Made by a program: the position numbers and the translations under genes
Origin: Enterococcus wangshanyuanii
Lineage (GTDB): Bacteria > Bacillota > Bacilli > Lactobacillales > Enterococcaceae
Direction of reading: 5' to 3'
Length of the DNA: 30,412 bases
Assembly: GCF_002197645.1 (NCBI RefSeq)
Contig: NZ_CP021875.1
Span: 1-30,412 of the forward strand
Shown: positions 24,367-30,412 of the stretch, piece after piece
Position numbering within the stretch: position 1 is the stretch's first letter
Layout of the letters: every line of letters begins with the position of its first letter
The notes under the pieces: model-generated
Seen by the model: the letters and a program-made list of their open reading frames with translations, nothing else
The model's database searches: none
What the model was told of the DNA's origin: nothing

Positions 24367-24911
24367 TTAATGATAATCTTTGATGATTTCCACAGTGTAG
24401 TAAACTTTCTTTTCTTTTTCTAAAGTGTTAATGAGTTCCCAAGTCAATTCAGAGTTGTAATTTTCTTGTGGTATGTCAGTTTCTGAATAGAGTTTGAAGT
24501 CGTCACGTTCAACAAATAGTAAGCAAAGAGAATCTGTATTCGTTTGGTCAATATATTTGATATAGGGAAAACAAAGGGGTGCTTTAATAAAATTTGAAAC
24601 AAAATTATTACAGAGATATTCAATTATTTCATGATAGTCATTCAAATTCGCTTCTGTGGGAGAGAACTCGTCTGATTCAATGAGTTCGAAATCATAAGAA
24701 TCTTCATTATCATACGGCTCTTTTTTTCCAAAGTTCATTTCAAAGTATTCAGCAGTTTCACTTTCTTTGTATTTGTAAGCAAAAACTTGAAGTTCATGTT
24801 TATCTGTATGAACGCTAGCAATATCTTCACCAATAAAAAATGATTGGGGGTTCCAATTAGTCTCCATTCCTTTTTTATAGTGAAGTCTTCAAATGTAAAT
24901 GTTTTTTCCAT
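24367..24911 (-). pseudogene. Unrecognised acidic protein (about 180 aa), frameshifted at an A6 run
   Basis: The good RBS (AGGAGA) and ATG are at 24911 (MEKTFTFEDFTIKK), but that frame does not continue. The long coding frame starts inside it at 24867 (METNWNPQSFFIGEDIAS) with no RBS of its own. One additional A in the run on the minus strand (plus-strand T6, 24871-24876) would fuse them into one protein. Acidic, no membrane segment, no known motif (NEDSYDFELIESDEFSPTEA). Either a homopolymer error or a real frameshift. Confidence 0.6.
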
Positions 24912-24966
24912 GATATTCTCCTATTCATATTTTTATTTGGGGAAGGAATCACTTGTGAGAGGCGCT

Positions 24967-25344
24967 TCAACAGCGCCTTTCACGAATAATGAAATCAAGT
25001 ACGTTTATGTCTACACAACCGCATATTTCTTTTAGGCTTTGGGCAAAAGCAATGTCAATAGGAGTTAGTTGCTTAATTGGTTCTGAACGATATTGAACAA
25101 CTAGTAACTGCTCTGCCTGATGTCGCAAGGCAATGTTTAAAATCAATTTTTTTACAGATAATTGATGTTCTAGCTTTCCAGTGTAAATGATGTCAGAAGA
25201 AAGAATTTGATTGGAATTCGATAATGTAACTAAAACTACGCTGTAAGGTCTGATTTTTGGTGAAAATCTAGAGTCAATTTCATGCAAAATTTGTAGAACG
25301 TCAGACGAGGGAACATTCATTTTAGGATTCGCTATTGTACTCAA
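24967..25344 (-). CDS. RadC/JAB-domain-like protein lacking metal ligands
   Basis: About 117-125 residues; the start is TTG 25344 or ATG 25320, neither with a strong RBS. The fold pattern of the RadC MPN/JAB domain can be followed: SVVLVTLSNSNQILSSDIIY, then G-KLEHQLSVKKLILNIALRH, then LLVVQYRSEPIKQLTPIDIA, then LKEICGCVDINVLDFIIRER. In RadC proteins the third block is HNHPSGDP.PS..D. Here HNHPSG is replaced by QYRSEP, so the zinc ligands are missing while the following D and the (V/L)D.II end are kept. It is probably a non-catalytic binding derivative. It overlaps the preceding gene by 23 bp. Confidence 0.65.
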   Translation of the reverse strand: MSTIANPKMNVPSSDVLQILHEIDSRFSPKIRPYSVVLVTLSNSNQILSSDIIYTGKLEHQLSVKKLILNIALRHQAEQLLVVQYRSEPIKQLTPIDIAFAQSLKEICGCVDINVLDFIIRERRC

Positions 25345-25771
25345 AGTGACGTTTCATATCCCTTCTTTTTTCAAGTTCTAATTGGCTTTCTGCGTGGTTA
25401 ACAAAATAACCAACGTCTTCCATGCAAGAAAAATTTTTCTCAAATAGTTCGAGAACATTTTTTTCATGCGCATTATTGGAAAGGAAAGACACAACGTCTT
25501 CTTTTTGAATGCGATAAAGAGTGTTTTCTTGTTCTGTGTTTAATAGTTCAGCTTCTTTTAGGAGGCGTAGGTAATAGTCAGGTATCTCATTTCGAATCAT
25601 TTCGTCAGTCTCGTCTAAGATTTCTTCAAAAGGGATATCTGTTGCGTTAATAAGCATTTCTACAGTAGTATCAGTGTGCCCAAAATAAAGATAGACTAAA
25701 GTGCTAGCACTGTTAACATTGATGACAAACTCCCAACCTCCGTTTAATAGTAAGACCAGAGAATCACTCAT
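25322..25771 (-). CDS. Unrecognised 149-residue acidic protein
   Basis: Start ATG 25771 (MSDSLVLLLNGGWEFVIN) behind GAAGGAGGTG; the longer in-frame extension to 26014 lies within the upstream gene and is not credible. The N-terminus is beta-like, the rest helical and acidic (FEEILDETDEMIRNEIPDYY). It overlaps its upstream neighbour by 8 bp and downstream by 23 bp, a tightly coupled operon. No family recognised. Confidence 0.65.
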   Translation of the reverse strand: MSDSLVLLLNGGWEFVINVNSASTLVYLYFGHTDTTVEMLINATDIPFEEILDETDEMIRNEIPDYYLRLLKEAELLNTEQENTLYRIQKEDVVSFLSNNAHEKNVLELFEKNFSCMEDVGYFVNHAESQLELEKRRDMKRHFEYNSES

Positions 25772-26141
25772 GGATTTCACCTCCTTCAATAAGAGCGTGG
25801 CATTTTCTTTCTCCAAATAATTTACGAATAATTTCAAAAATTTCGTCCTGACTTTTTCCTTTAAAAGATGATTCTGAAATCTTTTTCCAAGAATCAGTCG
25901 TGTGAATGATTTGGCTATCCTGATGCTCGTAAGTTCCGAATAATAAGAAATAGGAAAGTTTATCCTCGTCATATCTAGTGACAAAGCAGAGTTCATGTGT
26001 TGAATCATAGACACGTAATAGGGTCATTTCTTTAGAAACGAGTTGGATATTCCAGTTGTTTTTAGCAAGTTGGAAGTACTCGTCTGAAAATGCTACTTCC
26101 ATTAGTCCAATTAGATATTGTTGTTGGTTTGATTTTGTCAT
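25764..26141 (-). CDS. Unrecognised 125-residue protein
   Basis: ATG 26141 (MTKSNQQQYLIGLMEVAF) with AAAGGAGA upstream, 4 bp after the preceding stop. It has mixed alpha/beta character (LVSKEMTLLRVYDSTHELCF, YEHQDSQIIHTTDSWKKISE) and no membrane segment. No catalytic motif is apparent. It belongs to cassette C. Confidence 0.62.
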   Translation of the reverse strand: MTKSNQQQYLIGLMEVAFSDEYFQLAKNNWNIQLVSKEMTLLRVYDSTHELCFVTRYDEDKLSYFLLFGTYEHQDSQIIHTTDSWKKISESSFKGKSQDEIFEIIRKLFGERKCHALIEGGEIHE

Positions 26142-26144
26142 TTT

Positions 26145-26556
26145 CTATTCTCCTTTTAATCCGTTTTTTTCGAATTTTTGAAACTGTGCTAGGACTTCAA
26201 TGTCCATAATCTTTGGTTTTTTCTGTTTAATAAAGTCATTCCAAACCATTTCAATTGCTTGATGTTCAGAAGGTTTGATAGTACTAGGATTGATTTTTAA
26301 ATCAAGGCATAAGATCGCTTGGAAAAACCATTTTGGATTTTGAACTTGTAAATCTTTAAGCATAGAATAATAGGTGTTTAAGAGGTTGAGTTCGACACTA
26401 GATTCCATAAGCTCAACGATCGTTTTCGATAGGTGTTGTTCATAGTGTTTTTTTGGAACTTTGGTTTCTTCGTAAAGGTAAGTTAAGTCTGAAATAGCTT
26501 GAGCCATTTTAGATTGGGGGTAATTTTGAAAACTGGTCATAATAGGTATTAGGCAT
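26145..26556 (-). pseudogene. First gene of cassette C (about 137 aa), frameshifted at a C5 run
   Basis: The RBS AGGAGG and ATG 26556 (MPNTYYDQFSKLPP) fit the cassette pattern, but this frame stops after 15 codons. Removing one base from the C5 run (plus-strand GGGGG, 26516-26520) continues it as KLPQSKMAQAISDLTYLYEE, the frame that runs to 26145. No other start in the long frame has an RBS. The product is mostly helical (HYEQHLSKTIVELMESSVEL) and unrecognised. Confidence 0.6.
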
Positions 26557-26590
26557 ATGAAGACTCCTCCTGTGCGCCTGAAATGAGTCA

Positions 26591-27003
26591 CTTCAGACAT
26601 GTTTTATTTTTTGTTTGATTTGACCGGCAAATACCATAGGAGAAACGATTTGCAAGGGCGTACAGCTGCACCAATTTCAATTGGCTGCAGGTGTAGGTGT
26701 ATCTTCCCTTGCAAATGTAAGTGAAGCCTATGGTATAGGCAACGAAGTTGCCGAAAAAGGTCGAACAAAAAATAAACACTGTCTGTGGTTTAAGAGGGGC
26801 CCCGATTAGCGTAGCTAAGTGGGGTGGTAGACGTCGTAGACGGCTGCCATTATAAAAAAGCGTTCGTTTGTGAGCCACAAACGATGAATGATATCAAGAT
26901 AGCGAAGCGTCAAAGGAAGAGAGCGAAGGCGAAGCGGATCGAGCGAACGACTGTACCTTGAAAGCAGTCAAGCTACAGCATGAGCCCTGGGCGAATGCTA
27001 ACC
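26591..27003. repeat. Structured repeat copy 3, diverged and truncated
   Basis: 413 bp, matching copies 1 and 2 from CTTCAGACATG to GCGAATGCTAACC and lacking the last 110 bp or so. Differences are compensatory: TTAGC-GTA-GCTAA (26806-26818) for TTGGC-GCA-GCCAA; GGTAG..CTGCC (26826-26848) for GAGGG..CCCTC; CGTTTGTG-AGC-CACAAACG (26865-26883) for CTGGT-GTA-ACCAG; TCAAG..CTTGA for TCTAGA..TCTAGA. This is strong internal evidence that RNA structure is under selection. Confidence 0.8.
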
Positions 27004-27043
27004 AAAAAAAGGCCAAACAAGAGAGTTTTCTTGTTTGGCCTTT
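27004..27043 (-). terminator. Terminator downstream of the 64-aa basic protein gene
   Basis: Stem AAAGGCCAAACAAG / CTTGTTTGGCCTTT (14 bp) with an 8-nt loop and TTTTTTT on the minus strand. It follows the gene ending at 27093 by 50 bp and replaces the missing end of repeat copy 3. Confidence 0.85.
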
Positions 27044-27092
27044 CTAAATGATTAATTGATCATTGGCATACAAAAACGCGATCCTACAAGAA

Positions 27093-27287
27093 CTATTTCT
27101 TGGTATTATCGCGTTCTAATCTTTCTTTTACTAATTCCTGAATAAATAAAAAATCTTCGTCTGTGGCAATATTGATAAAGCTTTTAGCAGCTGATTTTTT
27201 ATTTCTGTACTGTCTGCCTTCAGGATTGTTCTGATCGTACTTTTTATTTGCTCTTCGTTTTGCTTCGCTAGTTTTATATTCTGTCAT
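27093..27287 (-). CDS. Small basic protein (64 aa), divergent from the plus-strand genes
   Basis: Start ATG 27287 (MTEYKTSEAKRRANKKYDQN) behind GGAAGGCGG; the ORF extension upstream to 27428 covers the divergent promoter and is rejected. Very basic N-terminal half (RQYRNKKSAAKSFI) followed by an acidic helix (EDFLFIQELVKERLERDN). The shape resembles small ribbon-helix-helix or Arc-like plasmid proteins, which would suit a regulator of the adjacent AGTATATACT operators. That link is inference. Confidence 0.65.
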   Translation of the reverse strand: MTEYKTSEAKRRANKKYDQNNPEGRQYRNKKSAAKSFINIATDEDFLFIQELVKERLERDNTKK

Positions 27288-27335
27288 AATACCGCCTTCC
27301 TTCGAATTTAGTATATCATAGATAGAAAGAAAAAA

Positions 27336-27387
27336 CAGTATATACTTGCAAAATCTCTTTACAATACAAGTATATACTGGGTATAAT
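27336..27387 (+). promoter_or_regulatory. Divergent promoter with two AGTATATACT operators, copy 1
   Basis: CAGTATATACTTG (27336-27348) and CAAGTATATACTG (27367-27379), each with a palindromic 10-bp core, centres 31 bp apart. The plus promoter is TTTACA (27358-27363), 18 bp, TATAAT (27382-27387); the second operator fills its spacer. On the minus strand TTGTAA-16-TATACT overlaps the first operator, so one regulator could control both directions. Confidence 0.8.
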
Positions 27388-27419
27388 ATAGAGTATAAGA
27401 TGATGAGAGGAAGATGTTT

Positions 27420-27608
27420 ATGGATCACGAATTAAGAGAAGAACTTGAACAATGGGAAACACAATTTCATGAGCACACAGAGAACTTGGAAATGGACCTA
27501 AAGGAGATTGAGGACTTTGCAGATCAAGATATTTTAGATAGCTTGACGGATTCTCAAAAACAGTTATTGAAGAAAAATCTTGTTCATTTCATAAAGCAAG
27601 TAGCATAG
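27420..27608 (+). CDS. Small acidic helical protein (62 aa)
   Basis: ATG 27420 (MDHELREELEQWETQFHE) with GAGAGGA at 8 nt; an ATG two codons earlier is too close to the RBS. The protein is acidic and helical throughout (DLKEIEDFADQDILDSLTDS) with a basic end (QKQLLKKNLVHFIKQ). No family recognised. First gene under the operator-containing promoter. Confidence 0.62.
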   Translation: MDHELREELEQWETQFHEHTENLEMDLKEIEDFADQDILDSLTDSQKQLLKKNLVHFIKQVA

Positions 27609-27657
27609 AAAGGGGATCAGCTTTGATCCTCTTTGAAAAATATTTGGAGGTAAAAAT

Positions 27658-27885
27658 ATGGTAAAAAATAAATTAATTGATTTGAATAACCATTTGTTTG
27701 AACAGCTTGAAAGATTGAATGATGATGGGCTCACAGGAGAGCAACTAGATGAAGAAATCAAGAGAGCTCAGGCAATGAAAGGAATAGCTGGCCAAATCAT
27801 TAATAATGCAAATACAGCGATTCGAGCGAAGGAAGTTTTTTCAGAGCACCGAATTGAAAAAGATATTCCTGAGATGTTGGAGTGA
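27658..27885 (+). CDS. Small helical protein (75 aa) of phage/plasmid type
   Basis: ATG 27658 (MVKNKLIDLNNHLFEQLE) behind TTGGAGG. Helical, with motif LTGEQLDEEIKRAQAMKGIA and NANTAIRAKEVFSEHRI. Small proteins with this pattern precede HNH genes in Gram-positive phages and plasmids, as here. Function unknown. Confidence 0.65.
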   Translation: MVKNKLIDLNNHLFEQLERLNDDGLTGEQLDEEIKRAQAMKGIAGQIINNANTAIRAKEVFSEHRIEKDIPEMLE

Positions 27886-27889
27886 TTTT

Positions 27890-28686
27890 ATGCGATATAC
27901 GAAAGAACAGGGTGAGTATGTAAGAGAAATTGCATTAGGAAGGTACAACTCAGAAATTGCCAGCATTGTTCAATGCAAAATTTGGTACAAATGTCACAGC
28001 TGAAGAGATCAGGAGATACAAATCTAATCACAAGATCAGAAGTAACGTGCCAACGAATAAGAAAGGTCTGAGTCGGGGATTATTTACCGAAGAGCAAAAA
28101 GATTTTATAAGAGCTAACGCAGCCAAGCGATCTAATAAAGAACTTACTGATTTATTGAATAAGACGTTCGGATCGACTTTTATTACTTCTCAAGTGAAAG
28201 CATGGAAAAATAGAAATCATATCGATAGTGGATTAAATGGGTACTTTGAGAAAGGACACGTTCCTATCAACAAAGGGACAAAGGGAATGTTCAATGTGGG
28301 CGGAAATAGTGGTTCTTTTAAGAAAGGTGAGACGCCTCTAAATTATAAGCCTGTGGGATCTGAAAGAATTGATCGTGGATGGTTACTGTCTTGTGAAGGT
28401 TCAGGATCATGGGACATGGCCAGAAAGATGGCGGCATAAGCACAAAGTGATTTGGGAAAAAGAGAATGGCCCAATCCCTGCTGGACATGTATTAATGTTT
28501 TCTGATGGTAACAAAGAAAATATTCGACTCGATAATCTATTGTTGATCACTCAAAATCAGTTACTACAGATGAACCGCAATGGTTGGATAGGTGAAGACC
28601 GTGAGATCACTGAGACTGGACTTCTATTGGCGGATCTAGTTAGTCGGTTAGCAGAAAAAAAGAGAAGCAGAAAAAAAGAAAAGTAA
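27890..28686 (+). pseudogene. HNH endonuclease with N-terminal DNA-binding repeats, two frameshifts
   Basis: Start ATG 27890 (MRYTKEQGEYVREIALGRYN). A one-base shift near 27963 leads to LFNAKFGTNVTAEEIRRYKS. A second HTH-like repeat follows (FTEEQKDFIRANAAKRSNKE...LLNKTFGSTFITSQVKAWKN). A second shift at about 28378 (extra G in CGTGGATGG) leads to the HNH domain: DGYCLVKVQDHGTWPERWRH KHKVIWEKENGPIPAGH then MFSDGNKENIRLDNLLLIT. Restored length is about 264 residues. Enzymes of this group nick or cut DNA at specific sites and move as free-standing homing genes in phages. As read, no single frame gives the complete enzyme. Confidence 0.8.
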
Positions 28687-28699
28687 AGGAGAGATACTA

Positions 28700-28885
28700 A
28701 TGAGGTGGTTAATAGTTGTTTATCCATATAATTCTCGGCTTAGTCAGCATTATTATGTACGATGCAAGCATTGGCCGCAGCGAAGAGACATATCTAAATT
28801 AGAAGAATACTTTTGTGGGGGAAATAGATGTAAGACGGGCCTGAAGCTCGTCTTATTTTCATTAAAAAAACCAGTATATACTTGA
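28700..28885 (+). CDS. Small protein (61 aa), doubtful
   Basis: ATG 28700 (MRWLIVVYPYNSRLSQHY) behind AAAGGAGAG, 14 bp after the HNH stop. The first 45 codons look coding (Cys/Trp-rich: VRCKHWPQRRDISKLEEYFC). The last 16 run through a terminator hairpin and into the next promoter, so the natural stop may have been lost by a frameshift. Function unknown. Confidence 0.45.
   Translation: MRWLIVVYPYNSRLSQHYYVRCKHWPQRRDISKLEEYFCGGNRCKTGLKLVLFSLKKPVYT
28832..28858 (+). terminator. Terminator at the end of the HNH operon
   Basis: AAGACGGGC / GCTCGTCTT (one G-U pair), 5-nt loop, followed by ATTTTCATT. Confidence 0.75.
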
Positions 28886-28922
28886 ATATTAACTTTACAA
28901 TACAAGTATATGCTGGTATAAT
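28872..28922 (+). promoter_or_regulatory. Promoter with two AGTATATACT operators, copy 2
   Basis: CAGTATATACTTG (28872-28884) and CAAGTATATGCTG (28903-28915), centres again 31 bp apart. -35 TTTACA (28894-28899), 17 bp, -10 TATAAT (28917-28922). Same geometry as at 27336-27387, so the two operons are probably co-regulated. Confidence 0.8.
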
Positions 28923-28952
28923 TAGGATATAAGAAAAGAGGGGGAAATGATA

Positions 28953-29275
28953 ATGAAGAGTAAAGAAAGATTGGTAACTATAGGTGAAATTGCTAAAAGA
29001 GCAAAAGAAATGGGGATTCTAGTATTCGATGTTTTTTCGTTGGTGATGGACTTAAACTTGCGGATGATGTGTTTGATCTAAACCTTGAAGAATTGAAAAT
29101 CGCAGATGCTCAAAATTTTTCTCACGATATTATGGGGATTCAGAATCACATTGACAGGAAGAATAAGTCATTTTCTAACAATTTTTTACCCGCGTTTCTC
29201 AAGATAGGATCATTAGAAAGAGACCTATTGAAAGCCTGTAAATACAGGCTTTCGTATTGTTTTAAGGTTGACTTA
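28953..29275 (+). pseudogene. Unrecognised small protein (about 95 aa), frameshifted at a T6 run
   Basis: ATG 28953 behind GAGGGGGAAA opens MKSKERLVTIGEIAKRAKEM but stops at 29081. One more T in the T6 run (29032-29037) would continue it as FDVFFVGDGLKLADDVFDLN and then the long frame (LEELKIADAQNFSHDIMGIQ...). The true end is unclear: the frame runs through the hairpin at 29231-29252 and on into the next gene. No family recognised. Confidence 0.45.
29231..29263 (+). terminator. Hairpin, probable terminator or attenuator
   Basis: Perfect 10-bp stem AAAGCCTGTA / TACAGGCTTT with a 2-nt loop, followed by CGTATTGTTTT. It lies before the RBS of the gene at 29297. Confidence 0.65.
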
Positions 29276-29296
29276 GAAAAGAGAAGGGAAAATGAT

Positions 29297-29575
29297 ATGA
29301 AAAAGGAAACTGAAAATACTAATGAGGTCACTAAAGAGATGTTGAATATGTTCAGAAGTATAATCCCAGGCTGTATGGTTGTTGAAGTTCATTATCTACA
29401 ACGTGACAAATTAACTGGAGATTTTGGTTTTTGGATCTCAGCAGGGTTTCATTACATTCCTTCCGAAAAAGTCATTGCCACTTTAAAGAAAAAAGGCAAT
29501 TGGGCAATTGGCGAAAGAAGATGCTGCCGGATGTGTAAGGAGATATGCATTAAAACAAGTAGTACAGTAGATTAA
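29297..29575 (+). CDS. Unrecognised 92-residue protein
   Basis: ATG 29297 (MKKETENTNEVTKEMLNM) behind GAGAAGGGA. The middle is beta-like (CMVVEVHYLQRDKLTGDFGF WISAGFHYIPSE) and the C-terminus Cys-rich and basic (RRCCRMCKEICIKTSS). The Cys-rich end may be an out-of-frame tail. It begins in the same frame as the coding stretch upstream but has its own RBS. Confidence 0.5.
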   Translation: MKKETENTNEVTKEMLNMFRSIIPGCMVVEVHYLQRDKLTGDFGFWISAGFHYIPSEKVIATLKKKGNWAIGERRCCRMCKEICIKTSSTVD

Positions 29576-29606
29576 ATCTCAGGGGATCTGGAAAGGAATA
29601 GATGTT

Positions 29607-29876
29607 ATGGAAGTAGTTGAAAATTGTTTAGATAGCACTGTAATTCTTCTTTGCCCTGAAAATATGGGACAAAGAAGAGTCACCATAAAGGTTTTAAATG
29701 AAAACAAAGTTCAAACTTTCGTTGAAAGAATGGAATCTAATTTTATAGCTGAAGCTAGAACAAACTGGAAATCAGGTTTCAAATTTGAAAAAAGTTCAAG
29801 TTTATCGATGATAAAAAGTATTTCAGATCCTGATTTATTTTTCGAGATACGTGTTATTGATAATTTTGATTTTTGA
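29607..29876 (+). CDS. Unrecognised 89-residue protein
   Basis: ATG 29607 (MEVVENCLDSTVILLCPE) after GGAAAGGAATAG. Predicted alpha/beta (RRVTIKVLNENKVQTFVERM, SMIKSISDPDLFFEIRVIDN). No catalytic motif or membrane segment. Same strand and spacing as its neighbours, probably under the promoter at 28894-28922. Confidence 0.55.
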   Translation: MEVVENCLDSTVILLCPENMGQRRVTIKVLNENKVQTFVERMESNFIAEARTNWKSGFKFEKSSSLSMIKSISDPDLFFEIRVIDNFDF

Positions 29877-29943
29877 CTGAAGGTGCTATTGAGGATTTAT
29901 ATTAACGAAGGTTTTAAAATATCGAATGAAAGAAGGACATTTC

Positions 29944-30333
29944 ATGAAAAGAAAAGAATTGATTTTAGAAACGGGTCAAGCGAATAGTTTAGAAGAGCTC
30001 TATCAGTTGATCGATAAATATGAAAAGCTAAAAGAAAATCCTATTACTGATCAAAACTATAAGATGGATTTCACTGCAAAAACAGTTTCAATTGATTTTC
30101 TTGATAAGGAATTTAAAAAGGGCGAGATTGTCGTAGAACATTTGAACAATAGTATCGGTATTACTAAGATAACTTTTTTAGGCCAAGATCCTTGTCGCGA
30201 AAGAGGTCAAATGTTAGTTGAAACAGGACGACTCTTAGACAACTCTCCAGAGTCTAGCGAAACAGAATTTTATTGGATCTATAAGATCAAAGATTTATGT
30301 GTTGATTACAAAATTTATATAGGGGGGTATTGA
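29944..30333 (+). CDS. Unrecognised 129-residue protein
   Basis: ATG 29944 (MKRKELILETGQANSLEELY) behind AGAAGGA; an ATG six codons earlier lies inside the RBS region. The N-terminal helix is followed by a beta-rich part (DFTAKTVSIDFLDKEFKKGE, IVVEHLNNSIGITKITFLGQ) and an aromatic C-terminus (FYWIYKIKDLCVDYKIYIGG). No family recognised. The last 79 bp of the window hold no gene I can support. Confidence 0.55.
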   Translation: MKRKELILETGQANSLEELYQLIDKYEKLKENPITDQNYKMDFTAKTVSIDFLDKEFKKGEIVVEHLNNSIGITKITFLGQDPCRERGQMLVETGRLLDNSPESSETEFYWIYKIKDLCVDYKIYIGGY

Positions 30334-30412
30334 GGGTAGGGTATTATAAACGGTTGGCTTTGAGAAAGATATAGGGAAGGAATGAAGGGATTAATTCCCC
30401 TCTAAAGACGGT

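Noticed and set aside
20744..27003. CRISPR array or satellite for the three repeats
   Set aside because: Only three long copies separated by genes of 2-3 kb; no short spacers or cas genes.
28700..28885. C-terminal part of the 61-codon ORF as conserved protein
   Set aside because: Codons after about 28830 coincide with a terminator hairpin and the next operator, so only the first part is credible.

Overview
The window reads as part of an Enterococcus plasmid, most likely of the pheromone-responsive conjugative type. The evidence is a PrgX/TraA-family regulator (14072-14989, +) back to back with a 25-codon gene (13772-13849, -). That gene's product ends in AFSLTLVA, the form of the inhibitor peptides iAD1, iPD1 and iAM373. 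Around the pair are the expected control elements: a -35/-10 promoter and palindrome upstream of the peptide gene, two short plus-strand RNA units antisense to its transcript, and a terminator (13341-13381) that leftward transcripts must pass to reach the downstream operon. I do not recognise this peptide as one of the described inhibitors, so this may be a new pheromone specificity.

Region 1 (1-13.4 kb, minus strand) lies downstream of the peptide gene. From right to left it holds small unrecognised proteins and membrane proteins, an XRE regulator, a coiled-coil secreted or anchored protein (8542-9693), and a terminator. Then come a large LPSTG-anchored surface protein with SpaA-like domains and a T-Q ester-bond-like domain (5741-8385), two small genes, a GH73-CHAP peptidoglycan hydrolase (1157-5057) and an internalin-like LRR protein running off the left edge. 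The hydrolase gene is split by a group II intron whose ends can be placed at 1588 and 4205. Nearly every gene between 1 and 8.4 kb is broken by single-base frameshifts, while the stretch from 8.5 to 13.3 kb is clean.

Region 2 (13.4-19.6 kb) holds the regulatory locus, then a 4045-bp Tn3-family transposon (15161-19205) with resolvase, transposase and a res site. It has no target duplication. On its left is the last 43 codons of an OppA-like (TraC/PrgZ-type) peptide-binding protein, and on its right an AbiH-like C-terminus. The transposon therefore joins two truncated genes.

Region 3 (19.6-27.1 kb, minus strand) consists of three gene cassettes, each preceded by a copy of a GC-richer repeat of about 520 bp (20744, 23332, 26591). 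The copies differ by compensatory base changes in hairpins, which points to a large structured RNA. Cassette contents include a DUF4942-type methyltransferase, a RadC-like protein without its metal ligands, two paralogous 150-residue proteins and several unrecognised small proteins.

Region 4 (27.1-30.4 kb, mostly plus strand) is phage- or plasmid-like: small acidic proteins, a frameshifted HNH endonuclease and two promoters that share a pair of AGTATATACT operators spaced exactly 31 bp apart. No rep, relaxase, oriT, tRNA, rRNA, CRISPR array or resistance gene is visible.
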